Counted from the first letter of the stretch, positions 35,086 through 43,794 are shown. The stretch is DNA of 64,000 nucleotides from an uncultured Eubacteriales bacterium (GCA_951801675.1 CATONX010000004.1:62001-126000), one strand, 5' to 3'. Notes: a model not told the origin generated them from the letters alone. Translations and numbers: made by a program.

Positions 35086-36467
35086 AAAAGGTCATTCACC
35101 GGGCCATTTTGGTCTACATCCTCATCGGCCTGTTCTGCATTGGGATGGCCGCCTTTTTCATCACCTGGTTTTGCAACGGATCGGATTGGGTGATGAACGA
35201 ACGAAACCGGCACATCTACGCAAACGGCCTGATGCAGAACACCGGCGAAATCTACGACCGGGACGGGGTGAAGCTCGCCTACTCGGAAAACGGGCTTCGC
35301 TATTACGCAGAGGATCCCGCTGTGAGAGAAGCTTTGCTGCACACGGTGGGCGATACGGAGAACTTTATCTCCAAGAGCATTCAAAAGCAGTATGCCGCCG
35401 GTCTTTCCGGCTATAACCTGGTAGGCGGGGTACACATGCTGGAGGAATGGAACCAGGGGGGCAAGGTCAACCTGACGGTGAGCGCCGAGGTAAGCCGCGT
35501 GGCTCTCGAGCAGCTCGCCGGGCGCAAGGGCGCGGTGTGCGTCTACAATTACAAGACCGGCGAGGTGCTCTGCTCGGTGAGCACCCCTTCCTACGACCCG
35601 GAAAACAAGCCGGACATGGATCCCAATTCCGAGCAGTACCAAGGTGTTTACGTCAACCGGGTTTTGTCCGGGCTTTATCCGCCCGGCTCTACCTTTAAGC
35701 TGGTGACGGCGGCGGCCGCCATTGAGAACATTCCCGATATTATGACCCGGGAATTCGTCTGCCCCGGCCAGTATCAGGCTTCCGATGGGGTCATCAAATG
35801 CAACGGGGTGCATGGGAAACTGAATTTTGAAGAAGCGCTGGCCCAGTCGTGCAACTCGGTGTTTTCCCAGGTGGCCATTGAGCTGGGGACGGTGCGCATG
35901 ACCGAGAAGGCGCAAAAAATGGGCTTTAACGGGGAGTTTGCGGTGGATGGTCTTTCCTACCCCGGCGGAAGCTACAAGGTGTCAGATGCAGGCGCTGCGG
36001 ATTTGGGATGGTCGGGCATCGGCCAGTACACCGATATGGCAAACCCCTTCACCATGATGACCATTGCAGGAGGCATCGGCAACGGCGGCACGATGGTGCA
36101 GCCCAGGCTGGTAAACGACGTGCTCGGGCCCTTAAATATCCCCACCCACATCGGCAAAACCGCCGAGGGGGCAAAAATCATGGAAAGCTCCACCGCCTCG
36201 ATGTTGGCGGACATGATGCACGGGGCGGTGCTCAACAACTATGGGGCCAACAATTTTGCAGGGCTTGACCTGTGCGCAAAAACAGGTACGGCGGAGGTCA
36301 ACGACTCCTCGAAGCCCCACGCCTGGTTTGTGGGCTTTGTGCGAAACGAGGAAGCGCCGCTGGCTTTCGCGGTGGTGATTGAGAACGGCGGCTCCGGGTT
36401 CAAGGCAGCCGGGTCGGTGGCAAACGCGGTGTTGCAAAAGAGCGTGGAGGTATTGAATCAAAAATAG
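35082..36467 (+). CDS. Class B penicillin-binding protein (transpeptidase)
   Basis: A 461-residue single-pass protein that cross-links peptidoglycan. After a helix at residues 8-28 and a short dimerisation part (GEIYDRDGVKLAYS), the transpeptidase domain shows STFK (nucleophile serine, in PPGSTFKLVT), SCN (AQSCNSVF) and KTGTAEV. It is shorter than PBP2/PBP3 and matches the PbpA-like proteins that accompany FtsW and FHA genes in Clostridia. Confidence 0.93.
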   Translation: MKKVIHRAILVYILIGLFCIGMAAFFITWFCNGSDWVMNERNRHIYANGLMQNTGEIYDRDGVKLAYSENGLRYYAEDPAVREALLHTVGDTENFISKSIQKQYAAGLSGYNLVGGVHMLEEWNQGGKVNLTVSAEVSRVALEQLAGRKGAVCVYNYKTGEVLCSVSTPSYDPENKPDMDPNSEQYQGVYVNRVLSGLYPPGSTFKLVTAAAAIENIPDIMTREFVCPGQYQASDGVIKCNGVHGKLNFEEALAQSCNSVFSQVAIELGTVRMTEKAQKMGFNGEFAVDGLSYPGGSYKVSDAGAADLGWSGIGQYTDMANPFTMMTIAGGIGNGGTMVQPRLVNDVLGPLNIPTHIGKTAEGAKIMESSTASMLADMMHGAVLNNYGANNFAGLDLCAKTGTAEVNDSSKPHAWFVGFVRNEEAPLAFAVVIENGGSGFKAAGSVANAVLQKSVEVLNQK

Positions 36468-36470
36468 GGC

Positions 36471-36499
36471 TTGACAATTGCGTCTGCTTGTTTTACAAT
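36471..36499 (+). promoter_or_regulatory. Promoter of the ribU transcript
   Basis: TTGACA and TACAAT with a 17-base spacer, just after the PBP stop and before the FMN riboswitch. Confidence 0.85.
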
Positions 36500-36527
36500 G
36501 CAAGCCAAAGAAAAAAGTGCATACATT

Positions 36528-36680
36528 CCTTTGGGCAGGGCGAGCAGGAGCCTTTTCGGTTCTTGTGATTCCCGACCGGTGGTGATGCCAGCTTTGACTG
36601 GATAAGTCCAACAGCCCCAACAGCCGATGCGGTGAGAATCCGCAACCGCCAGTATAGTCTGAATGGGAAAGGAAGAGGAA
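36528..36680 (+). promoter_or_regulatory. FMN riboswitch (RFN element)
   Basis: The sequence has the RFN core blocks GGGCAGGG, GATTCCCGACCGGTGGT, GCCGATGCGGTGAGAATCCG and CCGCCAGTATAGTCTGAATG, closed by a P1 helix TTCCTTT/AAAGGAA. It binds FMN and, through the terminator at 36754, should switch off the downstream riboflavin transporter when FMN is plentiful. Confidence 0.95.
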
Positions 36681-36753
36681 CCCGAATTGCAGGAATTCCC
36701 CGTAAATGGTCGAATTTTCGGTATATTTGGTTTATAATATTACGTTTTGTAAT

Positions 36754-36800
36754 AAAAAATCTTCTTTCCAAAGGAACCTTCGGAAAGAAGATTTTTTTAT
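36754..36800 (+). terminator. Riboswitch-controlled terminator
   Basis: AAATCTTCTTTCC pairs with GGAAAGAAGATTT, followed by a T-run. It stands between the FMN aptamer and ribU; an upstream TATTACGTTTTGTAATA hairpin region could act in the anti-terminated fold. Confidence 0.88.
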
Positions 36801-36876
36801 TTGCGGCGTCTCACACAGGGTTTGGATCCGCCCTGCGCAAACGTCAAATCTCATTTTGTAAGGGGAGGAACTACCT

Positions 36877-37392
36877 ATGACCAAATCCATGACCACCTTA
36901 CAGCGCCTGGTTGTCATCGCGCTGTTCGCCGCTTTGACCGCGGTAGCCACCATGTGCATCTCCATCCCGATTCCCGCCACCAACGGCTACATCAACATCG
37001 GGGACACCATCGTGTTTATCACAGCTCTCTTTTTCGGGCCGCTTGCGGGAGCTTTGTCCGGCGGCATCGGCTCGATGCTGGCAGACCTTTTGCTGGGCTA
37101 CGCCCACTGGGCCCCCTTCTCCCTGCTCATCAAGGCTGCGGAAGGCGCGGTGTGCGGTCTGATTGCCTACAAGGCTCTCAAGGGCAAAAAGTACTCCTGG
37201 CGGGCGATTGTGGGCATGATCGCAGCGGGGCTCGTGATGGTGCTCGGTTACTTCATCGGCGGCACCATTCTCAAGGGTTCCTGGGAGGTGGCGCTCACCT
37301 CCGTGCCCTCCAATCTCATTCAGGGAGGCGTATCGGCGGGGCTGGCCCTTGTTTTGTCGGTGCTGCTCAAGCAGGTGAAATACTTCCGGTAA
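36877..37392 (+). CDS. ribU: Riboflavin ECF transporter S component RibU
   Basis: A 171-residue membrane protein with six helices of the ECF substrate-binding family (MTTLQRLVVIALFAALTAV, INIGDTIVFITALFFGPLAG). The FMN riboswitch directly upstream points to riboflavin as substrate. It needs the shared EcfA/A'/T energising module, which is not in the window. GGGGAGG precedes the ATG. Confidence 0.9.
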   Translation: MTKSMTTLQRLVVIALFAALTAVATMCISIPIPATNGYINIGDTIVFITALFFGPLAGALSGGIGSMLADLLLGYAHWAPFSLLIKAAEGAVCGLIAYKALKGKKYSWRAIVGMIAAGLVMVLGYFIGGTILKGSWEVALTSVPSNLIQGGVSAGLALVLSVLLKQVKYFR

Positions 37393-37398
37393 CGGGAG

Positions 37399-37962
37399 CT
37401 ACTTTTCCAGGGCTTTTAAAAGAGCGGCCATGTTTTTGCCCAGGTTCTCAAAGGTGCGGACTCCTTCTTCGTCCTTTTGGGCGTCTCCGATGTCCCGGGC
37501 GAGAGTTAAGTTCCAATAGGTGGAGCCGGGGACGATCATCTGCTTGATGCCGAAGAAGAAGTTGATGGCGGCGTAGGCGAAGGTACCGCCTGCCCGGCGG
37601 GCGGCTACCACGGGAGCGCCCACCTTGCCGGCCAGCGTCTGGCCCAGGGCGGAACCCGCCCGGTCGATCAGGGCTTTGGTTTCGGTGTTGATGTTGGCAA
37701 AATAGACAGGCGATCCGATGAGGATGCCGTCGGCCTCCCTCATCTTGTCTATGTACCCGTTCATCCCATCGTCGGGCAGAACGCAGTGACCGCCGTTTTT
37801 CTTACATCCGCCGCAGGCCCGGCAGCCGGCCAGGGTATGGCCGCCCACCTGGACAAGCTCCGTGTCGATTCCCGCTTGTTCCAGCTCGTTGAGCACCACC
37901 TTCAGGCTGAAAGCGGTGTTCCCGTTTTTGCGGGGGCTTCCGTTGAATGCAACTACTTTCAT
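37399..37962 (-). CDS. Iron-sulfur flavoprotein / NADPH-dependent FMN reductase family
   Basis: A 187-residue flavodoxin-fold protein. The FMN phosphate loop is GSPRKNGNT near the N-terminus, and CRACGGCKKNGGHC at about 47-60 fits the compact cysteine motif of archaeal and clostridial iron-sulfur flavoproteins, which carry a [4Fe-4S] cluster. ILIGSPVYFANI marks the second flavin loop. It probably moves electrons between ferredoxin and small acceptors. It converges with ribU with only 6 bases between the stops. Confidence 0.85.
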   Translation of the reverse strand: MKVVAFNGSPRKNGNTAFSLKVVLNELEQAGIDTELVQVGGHTLAGCRACGGCKKNGGHCVLPDDGMNGYIDKMREADGILIGSPVYFANINTETKALIDRAGSALGQTLAGKVGAPVVAARRAGGTFAYAAINFFFGIKQMIVPGSTYWNLTLARDIGDAQKDEEGVRTFENLGKNMAALLKALEK

Positions 37963-38019
37963 AATCAGGCTCCTTTCTCAAAGGGAAGGATGGGAAAACC
38001 CATCCGAACGGTATGTACG

Positions 38020-38066
38020 AAAGCCGGAGCCCCGTCGCTGCGTAAACAGCGCGGGGTCCCGGCTTT
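38020..38066 (-). terminator. Hairpin downstream of the DUF6440-like gene
   Basis: AAAGCCGGGACCCCG and CGGGGCTCCGGCTTT can pair with a small internal mismatch; a short TTTCGT follows on the minus strand. A moderate terminator before the flavoprotein gene. Confidence 0.5.
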
Positions 38067-38086
38067 GCTGTGCATGGTACCTTGGA

Positions 38087-38272
38087 TTATTCCTCCGGCT
38101 GCACCGGGGTGATCACCGGCTTGCCGTCGCGCCCGAGCATCACGGTCAGCCCACCCGCGTATCCGCAAGCATGGTACAGGTAATTGACACCGGTTTCCCG
38201 GTCCACCCAAATTTCAAAGGGTTCCATAACTCCCTGGCTGAAGATTTTCTGAAATCGGTCGGATTTTTTCAT
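38087..38272 (-). CDS. Small conserved protein, DUF6440-like (61 residues)
   Basis: A short soluble protein with MKKSDRFQKIFSQGVMEPFE, VDRETGVNYLYHACGYAGGL and LGRDGKPVITP. The pattern of a Tyr-Gly-Gly beta-hairpin followed by DGKP matches my recollection of the DUF6440 family; function is unknown. It overlaps the gene at 38269 by 4 bases, so the two are translated together. Confidence 0.78.
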   Translation of the reverse strand: MKKSDRFQKIFSQGVMEPFEIWVDRETGVNYLYHACGYAGGLTVMLGRDGKPVITPVQPEE

Positions 38273-38865
38273 CGGCTTTCTTCCTTTTCTACCGGTTCTT
38301 CCTTGACAAAACCAGTGTGTTCAGCCATGCTCTGGATCACGTCCAAAAAGCGCAGGTAGAGCGCCTTGCCCAGTTGGGCGCAAACGCTGTCCCCCGGCCG
38401 GCCGCAGAGCATGGAAAAGGTCTGGCCGATGGCGGCCGCCACGTTGCGGCCCCGGTGGTACTCGAGAAAATAAAAGGAGAAGGCAAAGGAGCGCTCCACA
38501 TCATCATAAATTTGGGGCGCGTCCCGTTTGAGCGTTTCATAAAAGGTGGACAAGGCCGCCCGGGCACAGTGGGCGTTGGGAACGTACTTGTCAAACCCCA
38601 CCACCGCCGCAAACGCCAGCAGCATCTGGCGCTGCTCGCGCATCTGGGCGTTCTCCGAGCTGTCCATTCCGAAAAAGCTTTCCCCGTTGTCGGCGTACAC
38701 CTCGGCTGCCGCCGCCGCGCCCAGGCCACGGGCCTTTTCTAGGTTCCCGTTTTCTTTTTCCCGGTTGAGCTCCCGCAGGGACGCTTCCGCGTCTAAGTCC
38801 GCCACAGAGGAAATTTCCCGGGACGGATGGCTGCCGGCAATGCGGATGTCGTTGTCTTCACACAT
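38269..38865 (-). CDS. Conserved hypothetical protein (198 residues)
   Basis: No family recognised. The protein is soluble and mostly helical, with an acidic N-terminus (MCEDNDIRIAG), a polar charged stretch (LRELNREKENGNLEKA) and a hydrophobic helical core (MLLAFAAVVGFDKYVP, RSFAFSFYFLEYHRGRNV). GGGAGG precedes the ATG. It lies in a three-gene unit: TSCPD protein, this gene, then the DUF6440-like gene. Confidence 0.75.
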   Translation of the reverse strand: MCEDNDIRIAGSHPSREISSVADLDAEASLRELNREKENGNLEKARGLGAAAAAEVYADNGESFFGMDSSENAQMREQRQMLLAFAAVVGFDKYVPNAHCARAALSTFYETLKRDAPQIYDDVERSFAFSFYFLEYHRGRNVAAAIGQTFSMLCGRPGDSVCAQLGKALYLRFLDVIQSMAEHTGFVKEEPVEKEESR

Positions 38866-38894
38866 GGGAATGCCTCCCTTTGTTTCTTTGGATT

Positions 38895-39164
38895 CTAGGC
38901 TTGTTGCTCCCGGTCCTGCTTGTCCTTGGCTTTGCGCACGGCGATGGCCAGCTGGTCGGGACAGGAGGTGGACTTAAACCCGCAGGTTGTCCCCTTTAAT
39001 AAGGTTTCCACCTGATCGACGGTCATCCCCTGCACCAGCTTGGCGATTCCCTTTAAATTGCCGTTGCAGCCGCCGTCGAACCGGACCGATTCGATCTTGT
39101 CCCCGTCGAGCGTCACATGAATGGCCCGCGAACAGGTGCCTCTGGTTTGATAGACGTATTCCAT
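38895..39164 (-). CDS. TSCPD-domain protein (TIGR03905 type)
   Basis: An 89-residue protein, MEYVYQTRGTCSRAIHV to the end, with the naming motif STSCPDQLA and the conserved FDGGCNGNLKGIAKL. The same domain is found fused to adenosylcobalamin-dependent ribonucleotide reductases, where it may bind metal through its cysteines; the free-standing form has no proven role. ATG 39164 is chosen because the longer frame to 39398 runs inside the malic enzyme gene. Confidence 0.88.
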   Translation of the reverse strand: MEYVYQTRGTCSRAIHVTLDGDKIESVRFDGGCNGNLKGIAKLVQGMTVDQVETLLKGTTCGFKSTSCPDQLAIAVRKAKDKQDREQQA

Positions 39165-39273
39165 GAATTTTGTTCCCGCCTTTTGCTGTTTTAACTGCAA
39201 GCGGGAAAAGAGGCCGTTCTCTACGGTATATGCAGCCTTGTCCCGCTCTATACTATGGATGAAAAAAGAATGG

Positions 39274-40446
39274 TTAAATCCTTGCGATTCCTTCCGCTTT
39301 TGCGGCCGCGGCGACCGCCTTTGCCACCGCATCGGCCACGCCCGGTTCAAAAGGCTCGGGCAGGATATACGAGTCGCAAAGCTTGTCCGCCGGGACAAAG
39401 TCCGCCAGCGCTCTAGAGGCCGCCACCTTCATGCCCTCGGTAATGTCCCGTGCCCGCACGGCCAGCGCTCCTTTGAAGATGCCGGGGAAGGCCAGCACAT
39501 TGTTGATCTGATTGGGATAGTCCGACCGGCCGGTGCCCACCACCGCCGCGCCGCCTGCTTTGGCTTCGTCGGGCATGATTTCGGGAACCGGGTTTGCCAT
39601 GGCAAATACCACCGGGTCCTTCGCCATGGAAGCGACCATGTCCCTGGTCACAAGCCCCGGGCGGGAAACGCCGATGAACGCATCCGCTCCTTTGAGCATG
39701 TCGGCCAGAGTCCCTTGTTTTTTCTCCCGGTTGGTGACCGCCGCCATCTCCTTCTGGGCGGGATTGAGCCACTCGGCCCCTTCGTACACGGCGCCTTCCT
39801 TGTCGCACAAAATCAGGCTGCCCACCGAAAGCTGCAAAAGAAGCTTTCCGATGGCGATGCCCGCCGCGCCCGCGCCGTTGATGACCACAGTAGCGTCCTT
39901 AAGCCGCTTGCCCACCACCTTGAGTGCGTTTTGCATGGCGGCGGCGGCGATGATGGCGGTGCCGTGCTGGTCGTCATGAAAAACCGGAACGTCGCAGCAT
40001 TCCTTGAGACGGCGTTCGATTTCAAAGCAGCGGGGGGCGGAAATGTCCTCCAGGTTGATGCCGCCGAAGCTTTTGGAAATGAGCCGGACGGTTTCGACGA
40101 TTTTGTCCGGGTCCTTGCTGTCCACGCAAATGGGGAATGCGTCAATGTCCGCAAATGCCTTGAAGAGGGCGCATTTGCCTTCCATGACCGGCATGGCGGC
40201 CTCGGGGCCGATGTCTCCCAGGCCCAAAACGGCGGTGCCGTCGGTGATCACCGCCACCAGGTTATGCCGCCTCGTCAGCTCGTAGGATTTCGACGGGTCC
40301 TTCTCAATGACCAGGCAAGGCTGTGCCACTCCCGGCGTATACGCAAGCGACAGCTCCTCCCGGCTGTTTACCGGGACGGTGGCCTTGACCTCGATCTTTC
40401 CTTTCCATTCGTAATGCTTTTGCAGCGCCAGTTCCTTGATGTCCAT
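39274..40446 (-). CDS. NAD-dependent malic enzyme
   Basis: A 390-residue cytoplasmic enzyme converting malate to pyruvate and CO2 with NAD(P)+. It shows the malic N-domain (LAYTPGVAQPC with the catalytic Tyr; VTDGTAVLGLGDIGP as ITDGTAVLGLGDIGP), the metal site FHDDQHGTA and the Rossmann loop INGAGAAGIAIG. The short length is that of the bacterial single-domain type without a phosphotransacetylase tail. It could feed pyruvate to the dehydrogenase encoded at 50-55.7 kb. It has a divergent promoter shared with the acyl-CoA synthetase. Confidence 0.95.
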   Translation of the reverse strand: MDIKELALQKHYEWKGKIEVKATVPVNSREELSLAYTPGVAQPCLVIEKDPSKSYELTRRHNLVAVITDGTAVLGLGDIGPEAAMPVMEGKCALFKAFADIDAFPICVDSKDPDKIVETVRLISKSFGGINLEDISAPRCFEIERRLKECCDVPVFHDDQHGTAIIAAAAMQNALKVVGKRLKDATVVINGAGAAGIAIGKLLLQLSVGSLILCDKEGAVYEGAEWLNPAQKEMAAVTNREKKQGTLADMLKGADAFIGVSRPGLVTRDMVASMAKDPVVFAMANPVPEIMPDEAKAGGAAVVGTGRSDYPNQINNVLAFPGIFKGALAVRARDITEGMKVAASRALADFVPADKLCDSYILPEPFEPGVADAVAKAVAAAAKAEGIARI

Positions 40447-40516
40447 CCTTTTCCTCCCTATCGCCGCGGATTCCCGGTAAAAGCCTGAAACCGCGGCCGG
40501 GCAAGGGCAAAAAGAA

Positions 40517-40545
40517 TTGCTTTTTCCCCCTGCCTGCTCTATAAT
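40517..40545 (+). promoter_or_regulatory. Promoter of the acyl-CoA synthetase gene
   Basis: TTGCTT and TATAAT with a 17-base spacer. The start codon lies 150 bases further, with no gene in between. Confidence 0.7.
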
Positions 40546-40567
40546 GAATAACGAAATAAGTCTATTT

Positions 40568-40596
40568 ATTATACACCATGCCAGTCTTCAAAACAA
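40568..40596 (-). promoter_or_regulatory. Promoter of the malic enzyme gene
   Basis: TTGTTT and TATAAT with a 17-base spacer. The two divergent promoters transcribe across each other, so their activities may be linked. Confidence 0.65.
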
Positions 40597-40694
40597 GTGT
40601 ACGCGGCGGCAAAGGGCAGAGAAAAGCAAGGTGCGGTTCCCTCCCCTTTGCCGCGGCCGATTTCTATCAATCTACTGCAAAGGATGTACCCAAT

Positions 40695-42356
40695 ATGAGC
40701 ATCGATCTCCCTATGCTCGACACCATGTACGAGCAGCTGCACGCTACGGTGGAGCGGTATCCCCATTCCACGGCCCTGATTTACTACGGCACCCATCTTT
40801 CCTTTTCCCAGCTTGACGACCTCGTTAACGGCTGTGCGGCGGGACTCAAAGCGCTGGGAATCAAAAGAGGGGACCGCGTGACCATCTGCATGCCGAACCT
40901 TCCCCAGACCATCGCTGTGATTTACGCGGTCAATAAAGTCGGGGCGGTATGCAACATGCTCCATCCCTTATCTGCGGCAGCGGAGGTTCGGCATGGGGTG
41001 GAGCTGGTGAAAAGCAAAGTGGCGTTCTGCTTTGACATATCGGAAAAGGCTTTTGACGGCCTCCCGGTCACCTTAATCTGCTGCAAAACCGCCCAGTTCT
41101 TTGAAAAGACTCCGGTGGGCTTTGTGCGGGGCAAGGTGTACCTGCACCGCACGAAGGACAAGCGTGGCCCGGCCCAGGTGGGGCATAAGCTCAGCTGGCA
41201 GGCCTTCTTAGACGGGGGCAAGGCTTATCTCAAACGTCACGGGATTCCGCCCACGGTGGGCACACGGGACGACACGGCCGCCATTATGTACACCGGCGGC
41301 ACCACCGGCAGCCCCAAAGGGGTCATGCTCTCCAACGACGCGGTCAACCATTTATCCTTTCAGATGTTTCCCATCGCCAAGGACGTTCTTGCGTCCGACG
41401 GGATGCTGGGGGCGCTGCCGGTTTTTCACGGGTTTGGTTTCGCGCTGTGTATGCACACGGCCATGTGCGTGGGAATGCGGTACGCGCTCATTCCCCGCTT
41501 TGATCCGAAAGATTGCTGCAACATGATCATAAAAGAAAAAATTTCGCTGATTTTCAGCGTGCCCGCCTTTTTTGAGGGGCTTCTCAAGTGCGGCGGCCTC
41601 AAGGGGCAGGACCTTTCCTTTATCCGCCTGGTAGGCTCGGGAGGCGATATTGTTTCCGACGACCTGAAGGCGCGGATGGACGCTTTACTCAAAGAGGGCG
41701 GTTCGGATACCTATCTCATCTCCGGGTACGGGCTGACCGAGTGCGTCACCGCCTGCACCATGGCCCCGCCGGTAGAGAAGGTGGGGACCGGCTGTGTGGG
41801 AACTCCTTTCGATGGAAACGAGATGAAGGTGGTGCGCCTTGGCTCCACAGAAACGATTGTGGAGGAAGACGGAGAAATCTGCATCACCGGCCCGACGCTG
41901 ATGAAGGGCTATTGGCAGGATGAGGAAGAGACTGCCAAGGTGTTAAAGCGCCATCCGGACGGCAAGCTTTGGTTGCATACAGGAGACATCGGGCGCATCG
42001 GTCAGGACGGACAGCTATACTTCAAGCAGCGGCTCAAGCGGGTGCTCAAGGTGTCCGGGTACTTGATTTACCCATCGGTGATTGAGGAGCGGCTGCGGTG
42101 CAACTCTTTGGTGGAGGACTGCTGCGTGGTAGGGGTACAGACCGCAAGCGGCACCAAGGTCAAGGCCTATGTGGTGCCCCAGAAACCGGCGAAAACGCAA
42201 AACGAACAGGAACTCCTGGCGGAGGAGCTCAAACGCTATTCTTCCCAGACCCTCAACCGGTGGAGCATCCCGGCCCAGGTGGAGTTCCTCCCCGAGCTTC
42301 CCCGCACCAAAATCGGGAAGGTGGACTTCAAGGCATTGGAAGCCAGGCAGTCCTAA
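40695..42356 (+). CDS. AMP-dependent acyl-CoA synthetase/ligase
   Basis: A 553-residue adenylate-forming enzyme. Core motifs are YTGGTTGSPKGVML (phosphate loop), SGYGLTECV, HTGDIGRIGQDG and a C-terminal RTKIGKVDFKAL with the catalytic lysine. The substrate is probably a fatty or aryl acid but is not fixed by sequence; a non-ribosomal or surface-polymer role is possible since a pyruvyl transferase follows 24 bases later. ATG 40695 (AAAGGATG upstream) is preferred over 40578, which would add a tail without family similarity. Confidence 0.88.
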   Translation: MSIDLPMLDTMYEQLHATVERYPHSTALIYYGTHLSFSQLDDLVNGCAAGLKALGIKRGDRVTICMPNLPQTIAVIYAVNKVGAVCNMLHPLSAAAEVRHGVELVKSKVAFCFDISEKAFDGLPVTLICCKTAQFFEKTPVGFVRGKVYLHRTKDKRGPAQVGHKLSWQAFLDGGKAYLKRHGIPPTVGTRDDTAAIMYTGGTTGSPKGVMLSNDAVNHLSFQMFPIAKDVLASDGMLGALPVFHGFGFALCMHTAMCVGMRYALIPRFDPKDCCNMIIKEKISLIFSVPAFFEGLLKCGGLKGQDLSFIRLVGSGGDIVSDDLKARMDALLKEGGSDTYLISGYGLTECVTACTMAPPVEKVGTGCVGTPFDGNEMKVVRLGSTETIVEEDGEICITGPTLMKGYWQDEEETAKVLKRHPDGKLWLHTGDIGRIGQDGQLYFKQRLKRVLKVSGYLIYPSVIEERLRCNSLVEDCCVVGVQTASGTKVKAYVVPQKPAKTQNEQELLAEELKRYSSQTLNRWSIPAQVEFLPELPRTKIGKVDFKALEARQS

Positions 42357-42380
42357 TGTTAGGCAAAGGAGGACGCATGT

Positions 42381-43448
42381 TTGAAAATCCTACTATATGC
42401 CTATCTTGACCGCAATTTCGGGGATGACTGTATGGTCCGTCTCTTTTTACAGGCCTTCCCGGAGCATGAAGTATACCTGTGCTGCCGGGACGACACGCTG
42501 CTGCTTCCCTTTATGGACCTGCCCAACCTGCGGGTGTTCCGCGGCTCCCTGAAGGCCGCATCCAAGGACAAACGCTTTGACGCGGGGGTTTACATCGGCG
42601 GCTCTATTTTCATCATTCATTCCTTAAAACACGCGCTGGTACGGGTGCTCACACAGGACCTGGCCTTGTGGCGGTTTTTACGCAAGGACGGGCTTTTGGC
42701 CTACATCGGCTGCAACCTAGGTCCTTTTGCCTGGAAACACGGGAAACGCCTGGCCCGGTACGAGCTGAAAAAGGCCTCTCTGACCACGGTGCGCGACCGG
42801 TATTCCCTGTCGGTGGCACAGGGGCGCAACTGCCGGTATCACGCGGACCTGCTTTTTGCCAGGAACCTGCCGTGGGTAGAGCATTTGGGAGAATTCCTCG
42901 GCATCACCTGCTACAACAATTTTCAGCACGCAGGCGTATGTGAAAAGAACGCGGTGTTTCTGGCTGAACTTGCGGACCAGTATATCGAACGCACGGGAAA
43001 GGGTGTCTTTCTCTTTGCTTTCGACACGGGCGCGGAGAACGACCTGTTCGCCGCTCACCTGGTCCTTTCCCATATGAAAAACAAAGAGAAGGCACAGGTG
43101 GTCGCTCATCTCGATAACGGGGAAACGGTGCTTGCCGCTATGAGGCAGTGCCGCACACTTGTCTGCGTGCGGCTGCACGCGGCGGTGACGGCGCTGCAAA
43201 TGGGTCTGCCGTTAGTCCCGGTAGCCTATTCGGACAAGATGATCCGCCTGCTTGATGAGCTTTCCATTCCAGGCAAGCGGTACCAATGGGGGACGCTGTG
43301 GGAACAGCCGGTCTCGCAGGTGCTCGACGAGGCACTGGCAGCTCCCAGGCCCCAGGTGGACAAGGAAGCGTTGGCCCGGGACGCATATGGGCATATCGAG
43401 GACCTAAAGGCGCTGTTCTCCCAATGGGAAGCGCGGCACAAACGATAG
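42381..43448 (+). CDS. Polysaccharide pyruvyl transferase family protein
   Basis: A 355-residue enzyme of the CsaB/WcaK family, which adds ketal-linked pyruvate from phosphoenolpyruvate to surface sugars. Signs are NFGDDCMV at the N-terminus, YIGGSIFI and the C-terminal VCVRLHAAVTALQMGLPLVPV with the conserved Arg-His. It begins with TTG 42381, nine bases after AAAGGAGG; a nearby ATG at 42377 is in another frame and stops after ten codons. Probably co-transcribed with the acyl-CoA synthetase. Confidence 0.85.
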   Translation: MKILLYAYLDRNFGDDCMVRLFLQAFPEHEVYLCCRDDTLLLPFMDLPNLRVFRGSLKAASKDKRFDAGVYIGGSIFIIHSLKHALVRVLTQDLALWRFLRKDGLLAYIGCNLGPFAWKHGKRLARYELKKASLTTVRDRYSLSVAQGRNCRYHADLLFARNLPWVEHLGEFLGITCYNNFQHAGVCEKNAVFLAELADQYIERTGKGVFLFAFDTGAENDLFAAHLVLSHMKNKEKAQVVAHLDNGETVLAAMRQCRTLVCVRLHAAVTALQMGLPLVPVAYSDKMIRLLDELSIPGKRYQWGTLWEQPVSQVLDEALAAPRPQVDKEALARDAYGHIEDLKALFSQWEARHKR

Positions 43449-43493
43449 GTTCTCGGCTCTTGGCAGATAGGACCGATTGTGAGGAAATACGCA

Positions 43494-43530
43494 AAGAGGG
43501 AAGCCAGCGGCTTCCCTCTTTGTTTGTGCT
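43494..43530 (+). terminator. Terminator after the pyruvyl transferase gene
   Basis: AAAGAGGGAAGCC-AGC-GGCTTCCCTCTTT hairpin followed by GTTTGT. The 43531-43702 stretch holds no gene that I can see. Confidence 0.85.
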
Positions 43531-43702
43531 TGGATGATTGTCCCCAAGGTGCCTAAGGCAGTGGGAAACCGCTTTCGCTGCAAGACGATAACAAAGGCAG
43601 CCGGCGGCGGCGCTGGGCGTCTTTTCCCGCCGCTCGGAACGATGGGAAGAAGCGCTATTCATAAGGGGACACTTTCATCGGGTACATCTGGTGGTTCCCC
43701 TT

Positions 43703-43745
43703 AACCAAAAAACAAAGGCGCAGGGGAAATCCCCTGCGCCTTTGC
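43703..43745 (-). terminator. Terminator of the rhamnogalacturonan lyase gene
   Basis: CAAAGGCGCAGGGG and its complement form a 14-bp stem, followed on the minus strand by TTTTTTGG, 50 bases past the stop. Confidence 0.9.
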
Positions 43746-43794
43746 CGCTATCCGCGGAGAATGGTATAGATTGCTGTTTTCTGCGAAACCGAAA

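Noticed and set aside
42377-42409. The ATG at 42377 as start of the pyruvyl transferase
   Set aside because: It is in another frame and stops after ten codons; the TTG at 42381 has proper spacing to AAAGGAGG.
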